This document shows, piece after piece, positions 10,740 to 22,200 of a stretch of 64,000 bases of DNA. This stretch comes from Hibiscus mutabilis. Lineage: Eukaryota > Streptophyta > Magnoliopsida > Malvales > Malvaceae. The stretch covers positions 53,326,364 to 53,390,363 of the forward strand of contig CM033721.1 of assembly GCA_019671005.1 (NCBI GenBank), given 5' to 3'. The stretch's first letter is position 1; every line of letters begins with the position of its first letter. A program made the translations under genes and the position numbers. A model generated the notes under the pieces. The model searched no databases. It saw nothing but the letters and a program-made list of their open reading frames with translations, and was not told the DNA's origin.

Positions 10740-12282
10740 GTATTTAAAGTTTGCATAACATTCATTGCATTCAATAAACATGTTGTTCATTAAAGCATGC
10801 GTTGCATTTAAACATGTAGTTCATTTAGTTATACACTTCATTTAACTAAGTAGTTCATTGATTAAACTAGTTCATTCAAGATTATTAGTTCATTGAATAA
10901 AGTTAGTTCATTAATTAAACTAGTTCATTCATCAAACTAGCTCATTTATTAAACTAACTCTTAATTGTTTACATGCATGTTTTCAATTAAAGATTGAATA
11001 AAGTTTACCTTTGTGTCTAGGTGCATGAGGGAAGATGAACGGTTTTACCAGATGCAAGAATATCAGCAGAATGTCTTCCAATTCTGGATGCGATACAGAC
11101 GTGTTTGGATCCAGAAATCAAATTGGACGTTATTCCTCCATCTCTTAGCTTTCCAATGCCTTTTGAATCACCTCAATCCGATATCGGGAGCTTGAGATAC
11201 GAATGATTTACTGAAGACAGTGCAGGCTGAAATTTTTATTACGGGAATTTTATGCATGGATGATTTGAATGAATTTGAGCCAAGGAAGAGTTCTTTCATC
11301 TTCTACCAAGAGACAAGCAATTGATGGCCATCTTAATTCAGCAAATTCAAGGCATTCAAGGTTGATGTTATCACCATTCAAGTGGGGTTTCAAAATTCAT
11401 TGAGGAGACATGAAATGAAGGCTGGATGAAACTCACCTTTTATGACATTCAAGTCATATTAATCAGCTTGGAAGATGAAGAGTTGCACTTAAACTGGACA
11501 GCAAGGATGTCTACATTCATCCTTGTCCACATTCATCCCCTTTCTCTTCATATGATAGCAAAACAAGGCAGCCCAAGAGTCCTTCTTAATTTGGACGAAA
11601 ATATGACTAAATTCAACCTCAATTTGTCTAAACTAATCAGCTTTGAAGATGAGAAGAAAGGACAAAGCATTCATGTGTATTCAAGTGCATTAAGATGAGC
11701 ATTCATCTTTCTTGTAACACCTTTTCATATTCTGCCTACTTCTACTATAAATAGGCATCTTTAGGATCATTGTAAGACACACTTTTGAATATATAAAACA
11801 TCTTTGAAAGATTGCTTTCATTCTTGTTCTCTTGTGGAACTTTATCGGCTTCAAGTTAGTCTTGTAGTCTTCATCCATTTCCCTTTTGTTATAGCGTTGG
11901 TTCCTAGCTCATCTATAGCTAGTGGGTCACGTTCCATATCCTACCACTTCATTTCCACTTTATTATATTGCTGGTTCCTAACTCTTTATAGTTAGGGGGT
12001 CACAATCCATCCTTTGAATTTCTTCATCTTAACGCCAACACCCCATCATCTTCACCTACATTTTCATCTTTTATTTTTTTTCCCATAATCACAACTATCA
12101 CTCTTCCTACACCCCTTCTACATATCTTTCATCCCATTATTTCTATTTCTTATTTATCTATTTCTACTTACATTGTTGTTTGAGTAATTTCAGAATACAT
12201 TCAAAGCACTGCAGAGTTCTTACTAGAATCACGATCGGGCATTCATATATATGATTCAAAACTCATAGTCGAGATCATATCA
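10562..12282 (+). repeat. C 3' LTR
   Basis: TGATATGAACG to GATCATATCA, 1721 bp, near-identical to 3996-5710. It contains a TATA box at 11746-11753 and the last about 59 codons of integrase at its start. It is followed by the TSD CTTTA (12283-12287). Confidence 0.95.
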
Positions 12283-12287
12283 CTTTA

Positions 12288-12299
12288 GCTCTAATACCA
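12288..12299 (-). other. E1 primer binding site
   Basis: On the minus strand this reads TGGTATTAGAGC, one base different from the tRNA-iMet primer site. It lies three bases from the E1 5' LTR end at 12303. Element C inserted immediately beside it. Confidence 0.8.
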
Positions 12300-12933
12300 A
12301 TTTGTAACGCCCTAAAACGAGCTTAGGGGAATCAAGAATTCAAATAAAAACTTATGTCATTCTTAATAGTTAAGCAAACAAACATGTAGCACGATACCCT
12401 CCAAGTTTCGATCTTATTAGAAGAAAGATGTTTTAGAATTTGTTTATGTCTAAATAAATAAACAAACAAAGCATCATTCGAATTGCCTCAAGGAAAAGAA
12501 AATACATTGTACATAGAGTCAAACATCAAAAGGCTACAATTCATTTATTACATGGCCTATTCTATCTAATTTGTTTCCATACTCCATTAATAAAGGTCTA
12601 CTCATGCCTAAGAAATTCAACAAATAATTAATTGAAGGTGTGGACATCCCTATTCGAGTCATCCATGTAGGAATAATTTCCTTTTTAAAAAAAAACAAAT
12701 TCATTAACTTGAGAAAGATTAAACTTTTAGAGCTTACCATTGGTTCGAACCATTTAATCAATTGATACAAAGATTTCTATGTCAATCAACCAATTCTTCT
12801 AAGTAACAATTCGAGCAATCACTCCACTAAGATCCACTTCAACTGACAACAATACTATATCTACTCCCAATTACAACCTAACTATGTTCTTTACTATCAT
12901 GTAATCTATCAATCCAATGTCAACCAAGGTCAT

Positions 12934-14974
12934 TGATAAGAGCATGAGAGGGGCCAAAATAATCATCTTGGAAAAGAAGTTGAAACTGCTTTGCAAGTCA
13001 GAAACATCAGTCAACTTGCGAAGCATTTTTGGATGGGATCCAGGCATTTATGGGTCAACATGTCTTCTTAAAACTTGTCCGCCTGCAAATTATCTTTCCA
13101 GCGCATCTTGAAACGCCTCAATCGGACATCTAGATCTCAAGATACGTCTATTTTAACGAAGACAACACATGCAGAAATTCCTATACGAGATTAATACGGG
13201 ATATTTGGATAATTACGAATTTTCAAGATTTTATTTGATTGTTTGTAATTTAAATCAACATAAGATTCTGCAATATCTATTAGGATCAGATTTATTTAAT
13301 TAGGATTTTATTTTTAGCATTTATTTATTATTAGAAGTTACTTATCTAATTAGGAGATTAGATTTTAGCATTTATTTATTGTATTTAATTCCTAAGTTTA
13401 GTAGGATTAAAACTTCTCCATGGCCTATATAAAGGAGGCTTCACCCACATTGTAATTCAGATTTCATTGATTAATAAAAAGTTCACTTTGGAGATTTTAG
13501 TATTCTTTGAGTTTGCAAGTGTTCGGTAAACTTGTCTAGAAGTCATCTTCAACATAAGATCATCGAGTTCTTGTGAGGGAGATCATCTTCACACTCTTGC
13601 TTGCCTAGGTAATTGCATCTAGGAGGGTGGGTTAGAGCCGCTTGAGGTTGCTTGCTTAGATAATTGCGTCTAAGAGGGTGCCGAGGACAAAACAACATCA
13701 ACAATTCGCAAGCCATCTTCATCTTCAACCTTTACACCATCTTCCATAATTCCATAAACAAAGCTGGAATTTTCAGATTTGTTTTACCTACCTTCTTCTT
13801 AATCTTTTCTCATCTTTTTACTTATATTCTTATTTCTTATCATCTAATCCTTCATCTCGTCTTTCTTTCTTTCTTTAAATTTCCAGCCTTGAATCTGAAA
13901 TTTTCAAGAAACCCCCAACTAGTTTCAATTGAATTTTCAAATTTAGACTCGAACAAGGAAGTTAGGCGCAAATCTAAAAATTCAATTGAAACTAGTTAGG
14001 GGTTTCTTGAAAATTTCAAATTCAAGGCTGGAAATTTAAAGAAAGAAAGACGAGATGAAGGATTAGATGATAAGAAATAAGAAATAAGTAAAAAGATGAG
14101 AAAAGATTGAGAAGAAGGTAGGTAAAACAAATTTGAAAATTCCAGCTTTGTTTATGGAATTATGGAAGATGGTGTGAAGGTTGAAGATGAAGATGGCTTG
14201 CGAATTGTTGATGTTGTTTTGTCCTCGGCACCCTCTTAGACGCAATTATCTGAGCAAGCAACCTCAAGCGGCTCTAACCCACCCTCCTAGATGCAATTAC
14301 CTAGGCAAGCAAGAGTGTGAAGATGATCTCCCTCACAAGAACTTGATGATCTTATGTTGAAGATGACTTCTAGACAAGTTTACCGAACACTTGCAAACTC
14401 AAAGAATACTAAAATCTCCAAAGAGAACTTTTTATTAATCAATGAAATATGAATTACAATGTGGGTGAAGCCTCCTTTATATAGGCCATGGAGAAGTTTT
14501 AATCCTACTAAACTTAGGAATTAAATACAATAAATAAATGCTAAAATCTAATCTCCTAATTAGATAAGTAACTTCTAATAATAAATAAATGCTAAAAATA
14601 AAATCCTAATTAAATAAATCTGATCCTAATAGATATTGTAGAATCCTATGTTGATTTAAATTACAAATAATCAAATAAAATCTTGAAAATTCGTAATTAT
14701 CCAAAAATCCCGTATTAATCTCCTATAGGAATTTCTGCATGCGTTGTCTTTGTTAAAATAGACGTATCTTGAGATCCAGATGTCCGATTGAGGCGTTTCA
14801 AGATGCGTTGGAAAGATAATTTGCAGGCGGACAAGTTTTAAGAAGACATGTTGACCCATAAATGCCTGGATCCCATCCAAAAATGCTTCGCAAGTTGACT
14901 GATGTTTCTGACTTGCAATCAGTTTCAACTTCTATTCCAAGATGATTATTTTGGCCCCTCTCATGCTCGTATCA
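12934..14974. mobile_element. Palindromic B/A-type LTR insertion with near-TSD
   Basis: Left arm 12934-13937 and right arm 13977-14974 are inverted copies about 1 kb long, separated by a 39-bp loop (13938-13976). Both outer ends are the LTR start (TGATAAGAGCATGAG and its complement CTCATGCTCGTATCA). The arms hold one LTR of family B with an A-type segment near the loop, including the TATA region (13426-13434, GCCTATATAAAGG). The loop continues the minus-orientation LTR (GACTCGAACAAGGAAGTTAG), so the left arm looks like a fold-back copy of the right. Flanks are GTCAT (12929-12933) and GTGAT (14975-14979), one mismatch, so the palindrome probably integrated as a unit. It carries no coding sequence. 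Confidence 0.88.
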
Positions 14975-16495
14975 GTGATGCTCAAACCATGAAATCCAAT
15001 CATTAATCTAAACAAAGTCATGCATTCACCACAATCATAAGCCACCATAAGTCTATTAGATAAGTTTTATATGCCTTTGAAATTTATATAAACTTACACA
15101 CCAAAACAACTATATAAATATATAAACATTAGTGCCATCATCCTAGGAGTTCTTTCAAAAAAATTAACTACATACTCTTATAAGCAAAAAGGTGACTTGA
15201 TCAAGCTTCTTGTTCTAGCAATGTCCAAAAGATTCACCTAAAATGTGGTGAAAGTACTTAGATAAGCAATAGCTTAGTGATGAGTTTATATCATAAAGAT
15301 ATTAAATACAACTTAAAGTCTTTCACTACAATATCCTCATAAAGAATTCATGGTTTCACCCCAACCAAAAATACTGGTAACAATCAATCATTCAATTAGG
15401 ATTTCAATAAAGTTGTTACATTAATAGAGTTCATTCGATCAAGTGTATTACAAAGCTATTTGACTAATTAAGATTTCAATCATGTATTCGAATGTTAACT
15501 AAAATACTACTCTTATTCATAATAATTCATACTAATCAATTACTCATTCAATCCTCATTGTAATTACAATATATATATATATATATTCATATATCAATTA
15601 TTTCTTTCCCAATTATTTATATATATATATATATATATCAATCTCATTATTATAAAAGTCTTAAACAATGCTATCATACATGCTATAGCCAATATAACAT
15701 TTCATTATCAAACCATCCTTTATAATTAGCTTTTGTTTCAGCCTTAAGAATCGATTTCTGAGTCTAGACACACGAGTCCCCAACCAAACTGTCGCCAAGT
15801 AACAATATTGTATCAAAAGTACCGGTCAATCCCTCCTATTTTCGCCAAATGACCATTCACAACTTCCCTCCTACTGTTGCCTATTAGGGACCACTGTCCC
15901 AGACCGTAGTCCATCCAGACACTGAGCTCTATGGACTCTATGGCATGCCAATTATATCTAGAACTGGCTCGAACCCAAGGCTTCCAGTAATCAATGTTCT
16001 TATCAATTCATTTAGTATCTCAATAATCAAATTTGCACTATAGGTACCAATATTTTCCCTTGTTATTCAGGGATCGATTCCAATGTCAATAATTCAATAA
16101 CATTATCAATATTCCTTATTCAATGATTCAATATTTCGATGTTAACATAATTAGTGCCTAATTCAATGACCAATAGTTCGATTGTCAAAGTACCAATTTC
16201 TATTCATTTCAAAGGTTAATGAATTATAACAATTTGCATCATTAGATAGTTATAATCTAATTCATGTTTCACATGCCTTTTCTTATTTTTATCAATCGAT
16301 TCTAACTCATACTAACATGATGCTTTATTTACCCAATCAATTCACATAGCAAAGACCATAGCATGGCATTCGATAATACAACATGCTTTCAAGTAACAAT
16401 TCAATTTAGTATCCTCAAGGGAAGACTTACGTTGCATCCATGCTAGCTTAGCCATACTCAATCAAGCAACATACCTCGAGCAATCCTTAACATAC

Positions 16496-17746
16496 TGATA
16501 CGGAAGCCAAGATCCAAGAATTACCGCAAAATCTAGGAACCCTCATATCACAATTAATCTAGCAAACTCACTAATATGATCCGAGAAAACCCCAAACTCC
16601 ACGTTCAGCAAACCGATAATAAAGCATGATCTTGATGTAGAAAATGAGATAGGATGAATTTGATGGTGGCGGTGTTGGATAGATTTGTCCTTGACACCCT
16701 CCTAATCGCAATTGAATAGGCAAACACCTGCAAACGGCACGAATCTCTCCGATGAATGGATGATGACGAGATAGATGTTGTAGGATATTTTTTTTGCAAC
16801 TCATAAATTCATGATGTTGTTCTTATTAGTGAAGCAAATATGCCTTTAAATAGGCTACAAATGAAGAGTTCAACTTAAATTAGGAAAAGTAAAGATAATA
16901 ATAAAATAAATAAATATATTTTATCTAACCTAAAAAACTAATAAATAAATAACAAATCTAATCTTAAATCATCTAAATATCTTCATAAAGAATCCTAGAT
17001 TAAATTTAAGTACAAATAATCAATAAAATTATTGAAAATTCGTAATAAATAATATTTCTCTGTCTCTTAGACGCAATTAAATAATGATAGAGTATGCCAA
17101 AGCATACTCTATCATTAATAAAAAGTTCATGATGTTGTTCTTATTAGTGAGGAGTTTATGAGTTGCCAAAGCATACTCTATCACTAATTAGAACTTTCTA
17201 GACAACCTTTTTTTTTTTGCAACTCATAAATTCATGATGTTGTTCTTATTAGTGAAGCAAATATGCCTTTAAATAGGCTACAAATGAAGAGTCCAACTTA
17301 AATTAGGAAAAGTAAAGATAATAATAAAATAAATAAACATATTTTATCTAACCTAAAAAACTAATAAATAAATAACAAATCTAATCTTAAATCATCTAAA
17401 TATCTTCATAAAGAATCCTAGATTAAATTTAAGTACAAATAATCAATAAAATTATTGAAAATTCGTAATAAATAATATTTCCCGTGATAAAATCGTATAG
17501 AGATTTCTGCTCGCACAGTCTTCTCTAAAATGGACATAACTTGAGATCCCGATGTCGGATTGATGCGTTTCAAGATGCGTTGGAAAGCTAAGAGACAGAG
17601 GAATATGTTTGAAGAAGACATGTAGACTCAGAAGTGCCCGGATCCCATCCGAAAATTCGATGCAAGTCGGCTGAAATTCCAGACTTATAAAACAGCTTCA
17701 ACTCTTTGGCTACAATGTATCATTTTAGCCCCCCATACATGTATCA
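16496..17746 (-). mobile_element. D: solo LTR with internal duplication, TSD CATAC
   Basis: It starts TGATACGGAAGCC and ends CATACATGTATCA, flanked by CATAC at 16491-16495 and 17747-17751. The segment 16790-17055 (from TTTTGCAACTCATAAATTC to AATAATATTTC) is repeated at about 17210-17480. Between the copies lies a foreign insert (about 17056-17209) containing LTR termini of family B. The end near 17500-17746 shares the block AAGATGCGTTGGAAAGCTAA with A, B and C LTRs, so D belongs to the same superfamily. No internal region is present. Confidence 0.87.
17085..17114. repeat. Head-to-head B LTR termini forming a short palindrome
   Basis: TGATAGAGTATGC followed after a few bases by GCATACTCTATCA: two copies of the family B LTR 3' terminus joined tail-to-tail inside the D LTR. 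A further B terminus (CAAAGCATACTCTATCA) lies about 65 bp to the right. This junction is not expected from normal insertion. Confidence 0.85.
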
Positions 17747-18988
17747 CATACTATTCTAAATAAACTCGGAAAGCACAAAAACATCCTTCTGATACTATAA
17801 ACTACCCTCACAGATTGTTTTCGAGCTACTGCCGATCTCGAATCATGACCCCTTTAAGTCTATCAGCTTGCTAGTCTACCGTAGCTCTTTTATCCTCAAT
17901 CTCTTCCCTGTCTAACATTTCCATAACACTTCATTTTATTAGACTCATTGGTTAATCATTGAAGCTCACAATCTATTCATGATTTATATACATTCATTGC
18001 ATTTCTTAATTAACCAATTTAACCAACAATTCAATATCAATTCAACCTACCAACAAGTTACTAATAAAACCAAAACAGGACAGTTTCAAACAGCTCTTTC
18101 ACTAGTACAATTCAATCCAAAATTTGTCAATAAAATAGAATAATCCATAATCCCAACAATTTAATACATACACCACATTTCAATACAAAAATTTACAATC
18201 TTTATACACCCTCTTTACAATCTTTTTAATCATAAAACATATTCAAGGAGTTTACATAGCAATTCAATCCTATAATCTAAAACAAAGAAGAAATCTTAGT
18301 CAATGATCAACAAGGTTGAATTACCAATATCCTTCTAATATAACTATAATTCGAGAGGATCAATCTCTCATACACAAACATTGTATATCATCTTTAAACC
18401 AAATTGGCAATTTTACTACACAATCTAAATTACTCAACCATTCGAATCATTCAAAGCATATACAACCATAACTCTGCTTCCTATAAACTGAATTTATCTC
18501 TTCAACATCCAACTCATGCATGTTTGCTAACCCATTCAAGCAAAGCTAAATTCAACTATCATCTAACACTCATCGTTCGAAACCATGGAGAAGGAAAATT
18601 TACCGTCCTTAAAATGTACAAATCAAACAAGCAAAATGGGTTCCTTCACAACCGAATCAAGCTTCCAAATCTAAGAATTTTCTCTCACTCTCTCACTTCC
18701 TTTCCTTCATTCCTTTGATTCCATGGAGAAGAGAACACACATTTTTTTTTGTTAATGACCGATTGAAGATGGAATGAGAGACATGTGTAATGTCCATAAT
18801 CAAGTTTGCAATTACCATGCAAACCACCAATTCCCATCTATTGAAATTTAGTCCATTTCATTAGACCCTTATATTCTATATTTGTACTGAATAGTCCCCT
18901 CAATAGTCTAAAATCTTTAATCACAACTTTTAATTTAACCAAGGATAATCACATGTGTTTTCTAGATCAAAATTTTAGGGGTATTACA

Positions 18989-19229
18989 TAATACATCAAA
19001 CTAAAACAATCAGGCCAGCTTTAAGCAAGGATCCAAGACTTCCGTTTCAAATCAAAACATTTTAGACTGTAGTAATAAGGCAATGTGTCCCCAAAACATG
19101 CCCCAACGTGGCATAACGCGCATATAATAATAACAGTGCATAGCAAACAACAAGAATTAACTAATTATAACATTTCAACAATCATAATACCATCCCACTT
19201 ATCGCAAACCTGACTTTGATACCACCAAA
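18989..19229 (-). mobile_element. E3 leader remnant and primer site
   Basis: About 240 bp of untranslated leader of E3, cut on its left by the E1 LTR. The primer site reads TGGTATCAAAG on the minus strand (19214-19224), five bases from the LTR start at 19230. No coding sequence is seen here; the rest of E3 lies left of the window beyond E1. Confidence 0.7.
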
Positions 19230-22200
19230 TGTAACCCCCTCGACCCGGCCTAGTCGCAAGATCGAACCGAGCAAGCTACATTGGGTTTACCGAAACAAAC
19301 CCAAAAAGATTAACTCGCATTACAACCATTTTTCCCTTTATCTTATCTAGATGCAACATGTTAACCTAGGGTGCGCATGCTGGCAATAGAAGAAAACTTA
19401 ACTCAATTGGGCATCAAATCGATATCCTATTGTTTGTAATTTCAATTTAGGGACCAAATTGCAATTTTGGAAAATTACAGAGACTTAACCCATTTTAAGT
19501 TTACCGATCATCAATTAATCAGATTTCATCCTCATATGCCAAAAATTAGCTCAAAATGATAATTCAAACTCATTTAATAGCATATATAACATTCATGGAC
19601 CAAAACAAAAGAAACATTAAGTTCCAAACATCCCAATAACTAAATTAGTTGTTGCCTGTATCGGCACACAGGTAAGTGTATCAGTAAGCTTTGGCAATTT
19701 TCCAAAAACTAGATTCTAATAGCTCAAAACCGTACCGATACGGCTTCTGCGTATTGGTACGCCTTGCTAAAATAGCCTTGCTCGTACTAAAACAATTTCC
19801 CACGTACTGAAATCTAGAACCAAAAATTGCTTACCCGTATTGGTACAAAGATACGCGTACCAATATGCTTGGACCCATAATGTCCAATTTTTCTGGTTTT
19901 ACATGCTTTCAAACTATGACATCATTCCAACATGCTTCAAACATCAGTACAATATCCCTAAGGATCAATCTATATCAAAGCATCACATAATCATCATCAT
20001 AGCATGACTTTATACTTCAATGAGTAAACCATAGGCATGTTTCCTAAAAACCAAATCATCCAAAGCACGAATCATAAATCCAAAGCAAAACCAAACATTT
20101 AAGGCCATTTACAACCCGAAACAACATAACAAGCATGCTAAAATAGGGAGTTTATCAAAACGCCTCTCAAACCAACAATGAACCCCATTGCCTTTATTAC
20201 TACAAGTCTAATTAGAAATCATACTTTCATATCCTGAAGCCCTTGCTAATCCCTTGCCCAAACGTTACCTCGCAAGCTTTAATTATATGCATTGATGGAC
20301 AAAAAGAGCATAAGCACACTATGCTTAGTGAGGAGTGCTCAAAGAACACACCATCAATACATTTTTAAACCATTTCCAAAACCACATTGAAATCACCATT
20401 TCAATCATCATTTAAAACATCATGCCTTGAAAACCATGCATGTAACACTTTCAAAAACCAACATATTATACCATATGCAACAGTATCATGGATCAACAGC
20501 ATATCCTGATGCTAACCCTCAAGCCTTCCCATGCACATAACAACCATATGCAAAGCTTAAAGAGTAAAACATGTATAAACCAACATTATACATTAACATC
20601 CATCAACATGATACGTCATCAATTATATTGGCTTTCAAGTGATTATAAACCAACTTACACTTTCAAAAATATTACATTGGATACACGGATTCAACAAGTG
20701 TCCTTTCAACACTCCAAGCCATCTCAACCGAAATTATGGTACAACCACAACCATGGTACTCTCACAACCGGGTACAATCACAACCACGGGGACACCAACC
20801 CCAATCATCGGTTAGACGCTTAATACACTAATGGGAGTTTTTTGTACCATATAACTCCTCAATTGTTAGGGTACTTGGATGGAGTATTCGGTACACCGTA
20901 TAAACCCATCGACATCCAAGCTGACTTTTTACAGTGCACTATCAATCCTATTGATACATGCATGAGCGGGGTCAAATTACTAATATTGGACAAGAAGCTG
21001 AATTTGTTCGATGCAAACAATAAAAGCCAAAATAGTGCATGCATAGGAGGTCAAAAACGATGCATCTTGGACAAGAAATTGAATCTGTTTGTAAAGTCTG
21101 GAAAAGTCAGCCAACTTGCGACGAGTTTTTAGATGAGATCCGGGCATTTCTTAGTCAAGTTGTCTTCTAACAAATTGTCCTTCATTCAGTTACCTTTCCA
21201 ACGCATCTTGAAACGCGTCAATCGGACATTAGGAACTCAAGATACGTCCAATTTACTGAAGACTGCGCATGCAGAAAACTGGATAGGGGATTATTACGGG
21301 ATTTTGTGAAATTCAGCCCAAAAGCTAACATATATGGCTTTGGACGAATTAAACTTAGCCCAATATATTTATTATCATTTAAATTGATGTTTTTAGGGTT
21401 TTATATACTTTAGGAACCAGCCACCCAGCCCTTATCAGCTTATCACTTGCCTTATCACCCTATTCCTTGCCACACAAGCACAAGGAGTTTAAAGACTGTT
21501 ATTTTATTATTATTTTTAATTAGATTAGGTTTTCCTTGTTTTAGTAGAAGTTAAATTACTTTGTCTATCATTCACCTATAAAAAGGAAGAAGCCTCCATC
21601 ATTGTAAGACAGATTTTCTTTGATTTATGAAATATTTAGTGAGTTTGTTTTTGCAAGTGTTGATTGCTTGTGCCTTCGAAGTCTTCTTCAACATAAGTTC
21701 GACGAGTTCTTGTGAGGGAGAGCATCTTCACACTCTTGCTTGCCTAGATAATCGCGTCTAGGAGGGTGGGTTAGAGCCACTTGAGGTTGCTTTGCTTAGA
21801 TAATTGAGTCTAAGAGCGTGTCGAGGACAAAACAACATTAACAATTCACAAGCCATCTTCATCTTCAACCTTCACCCCATCTTCCATAATTACATAAACA
21901 AAGCTGGAATTTTCAGATTTGTTTTATTTATCTCTTTCTCAATCTTTTTTTTATATTCTTATTTCTTATCATATAATCCTTCATCTTGTCTTTCTTTCTT
22001 TAAATTTCCAGCCTTGAATATGAAAATTTCAAGAAAATCCCTTCTCTTTTCTCTTGAATTTTCAGATCTGCCCAAACTTCCTTGATTGAGTCTAGAGCTC
22101 CTAGTTCTTGCAACAACTTGATTGAAGGCTTCCAAATCCAAGATTGCGCTACTCTATCACCTATGGTCGGCCAACTATATTCGACAACATTTTAAACCAC

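Larger units (their letters stand above)
3996..12282 (+). mobile_element. C: young CRM-like Ty3/gypsy chromovirus with both LTRs and TSD CTTTA
   Basis: The element has 5' LTR 3996-5710, primer site 5713-5724, gag, zinc knuckle, protease, RT, RNase H, integrase, polypurine tract 10548-10561 and 3' LTR 10562-12282. The 5-bp duplication CTTTA flanks it at 3991-3995 and 12283-12287. LTR comparison by eye finds one substitution (CATC/CAGC near 11639) plus a few homopolymer indels in about 1.7 kb, so insertion was recent. Despite this, the polyprotein has several frameshifts. The CRM-like call rests on domain order pro-RT-RH-IN and on the integrase frame crossing into the 3' LTR with no Tekay-like chromodomain. 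It sits in the E1 leader just beside the E1 primer site. Confidence 0.92.
1296..18988 (-). mobile_element. E1: Ty3/gypsy element, probably Tekay-type, heavily interrupted
   Basis: In element orientation (right to left) it runs 5' LTR 12303-18988, primer site 12288-12299, short leader, gag, zinc knuckles, protease and reverse transcriptase. It is then cut by the A' LTR at 1295; RNase H, integrase and the 3' LTR are not in the window. Element C (3996-12282) inserted in the leader. The palindromic element 12934-14974 and the D LTR 16496-17746 inserted in its LTR. The Tekay assignment is by likeness to E2, which carries a chromodomain; E1 itself has lost that part. Its right end abuts the leader of E3 at 18989. 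Confidence 0.8.
12303..18988 (-). repeat. E1 5' LTR, interrupted by two insertions
   Basis: On the plus strand it begins TGTAACGCCCTAAAACG and ends AGGGGTATTACA. Without the inserted palindrome (12934-14974) and D LTR (16496-17746) and one copy of each TSD it is about 3.4 kb, close to the E2 LTR (3332 bp). It carries AT microsatellite stretches (about 15570-15640). At 15770-15965 it has a block with CTGTCGCC, GACCGTAGTCC and TATGGCATGCCA that recurs in E2, G1, G2 and I. No gene is seen in it. Confidence 0.85.

Noticed and set aside
12934..14974. A MITE or foldback DNA transposon, because of the long inverted repeats
   Set aside because: The arms are a recognisable LTR with a TATA region and the LTR terminus, and the 5-bp near-duplication fits retroviral-type integration.
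17800..18720. A small host gene at 18404-18718
   Set aside because: It lies within the E1 LTR, has low-complexity AT-rich coding and no recognisable domain.
20488..20823. An open frame of 111 codons rich in H and N
   Set aside because: It sits in the E3 LTR and its composition follows ACAACCA repeats; no homology recognised.
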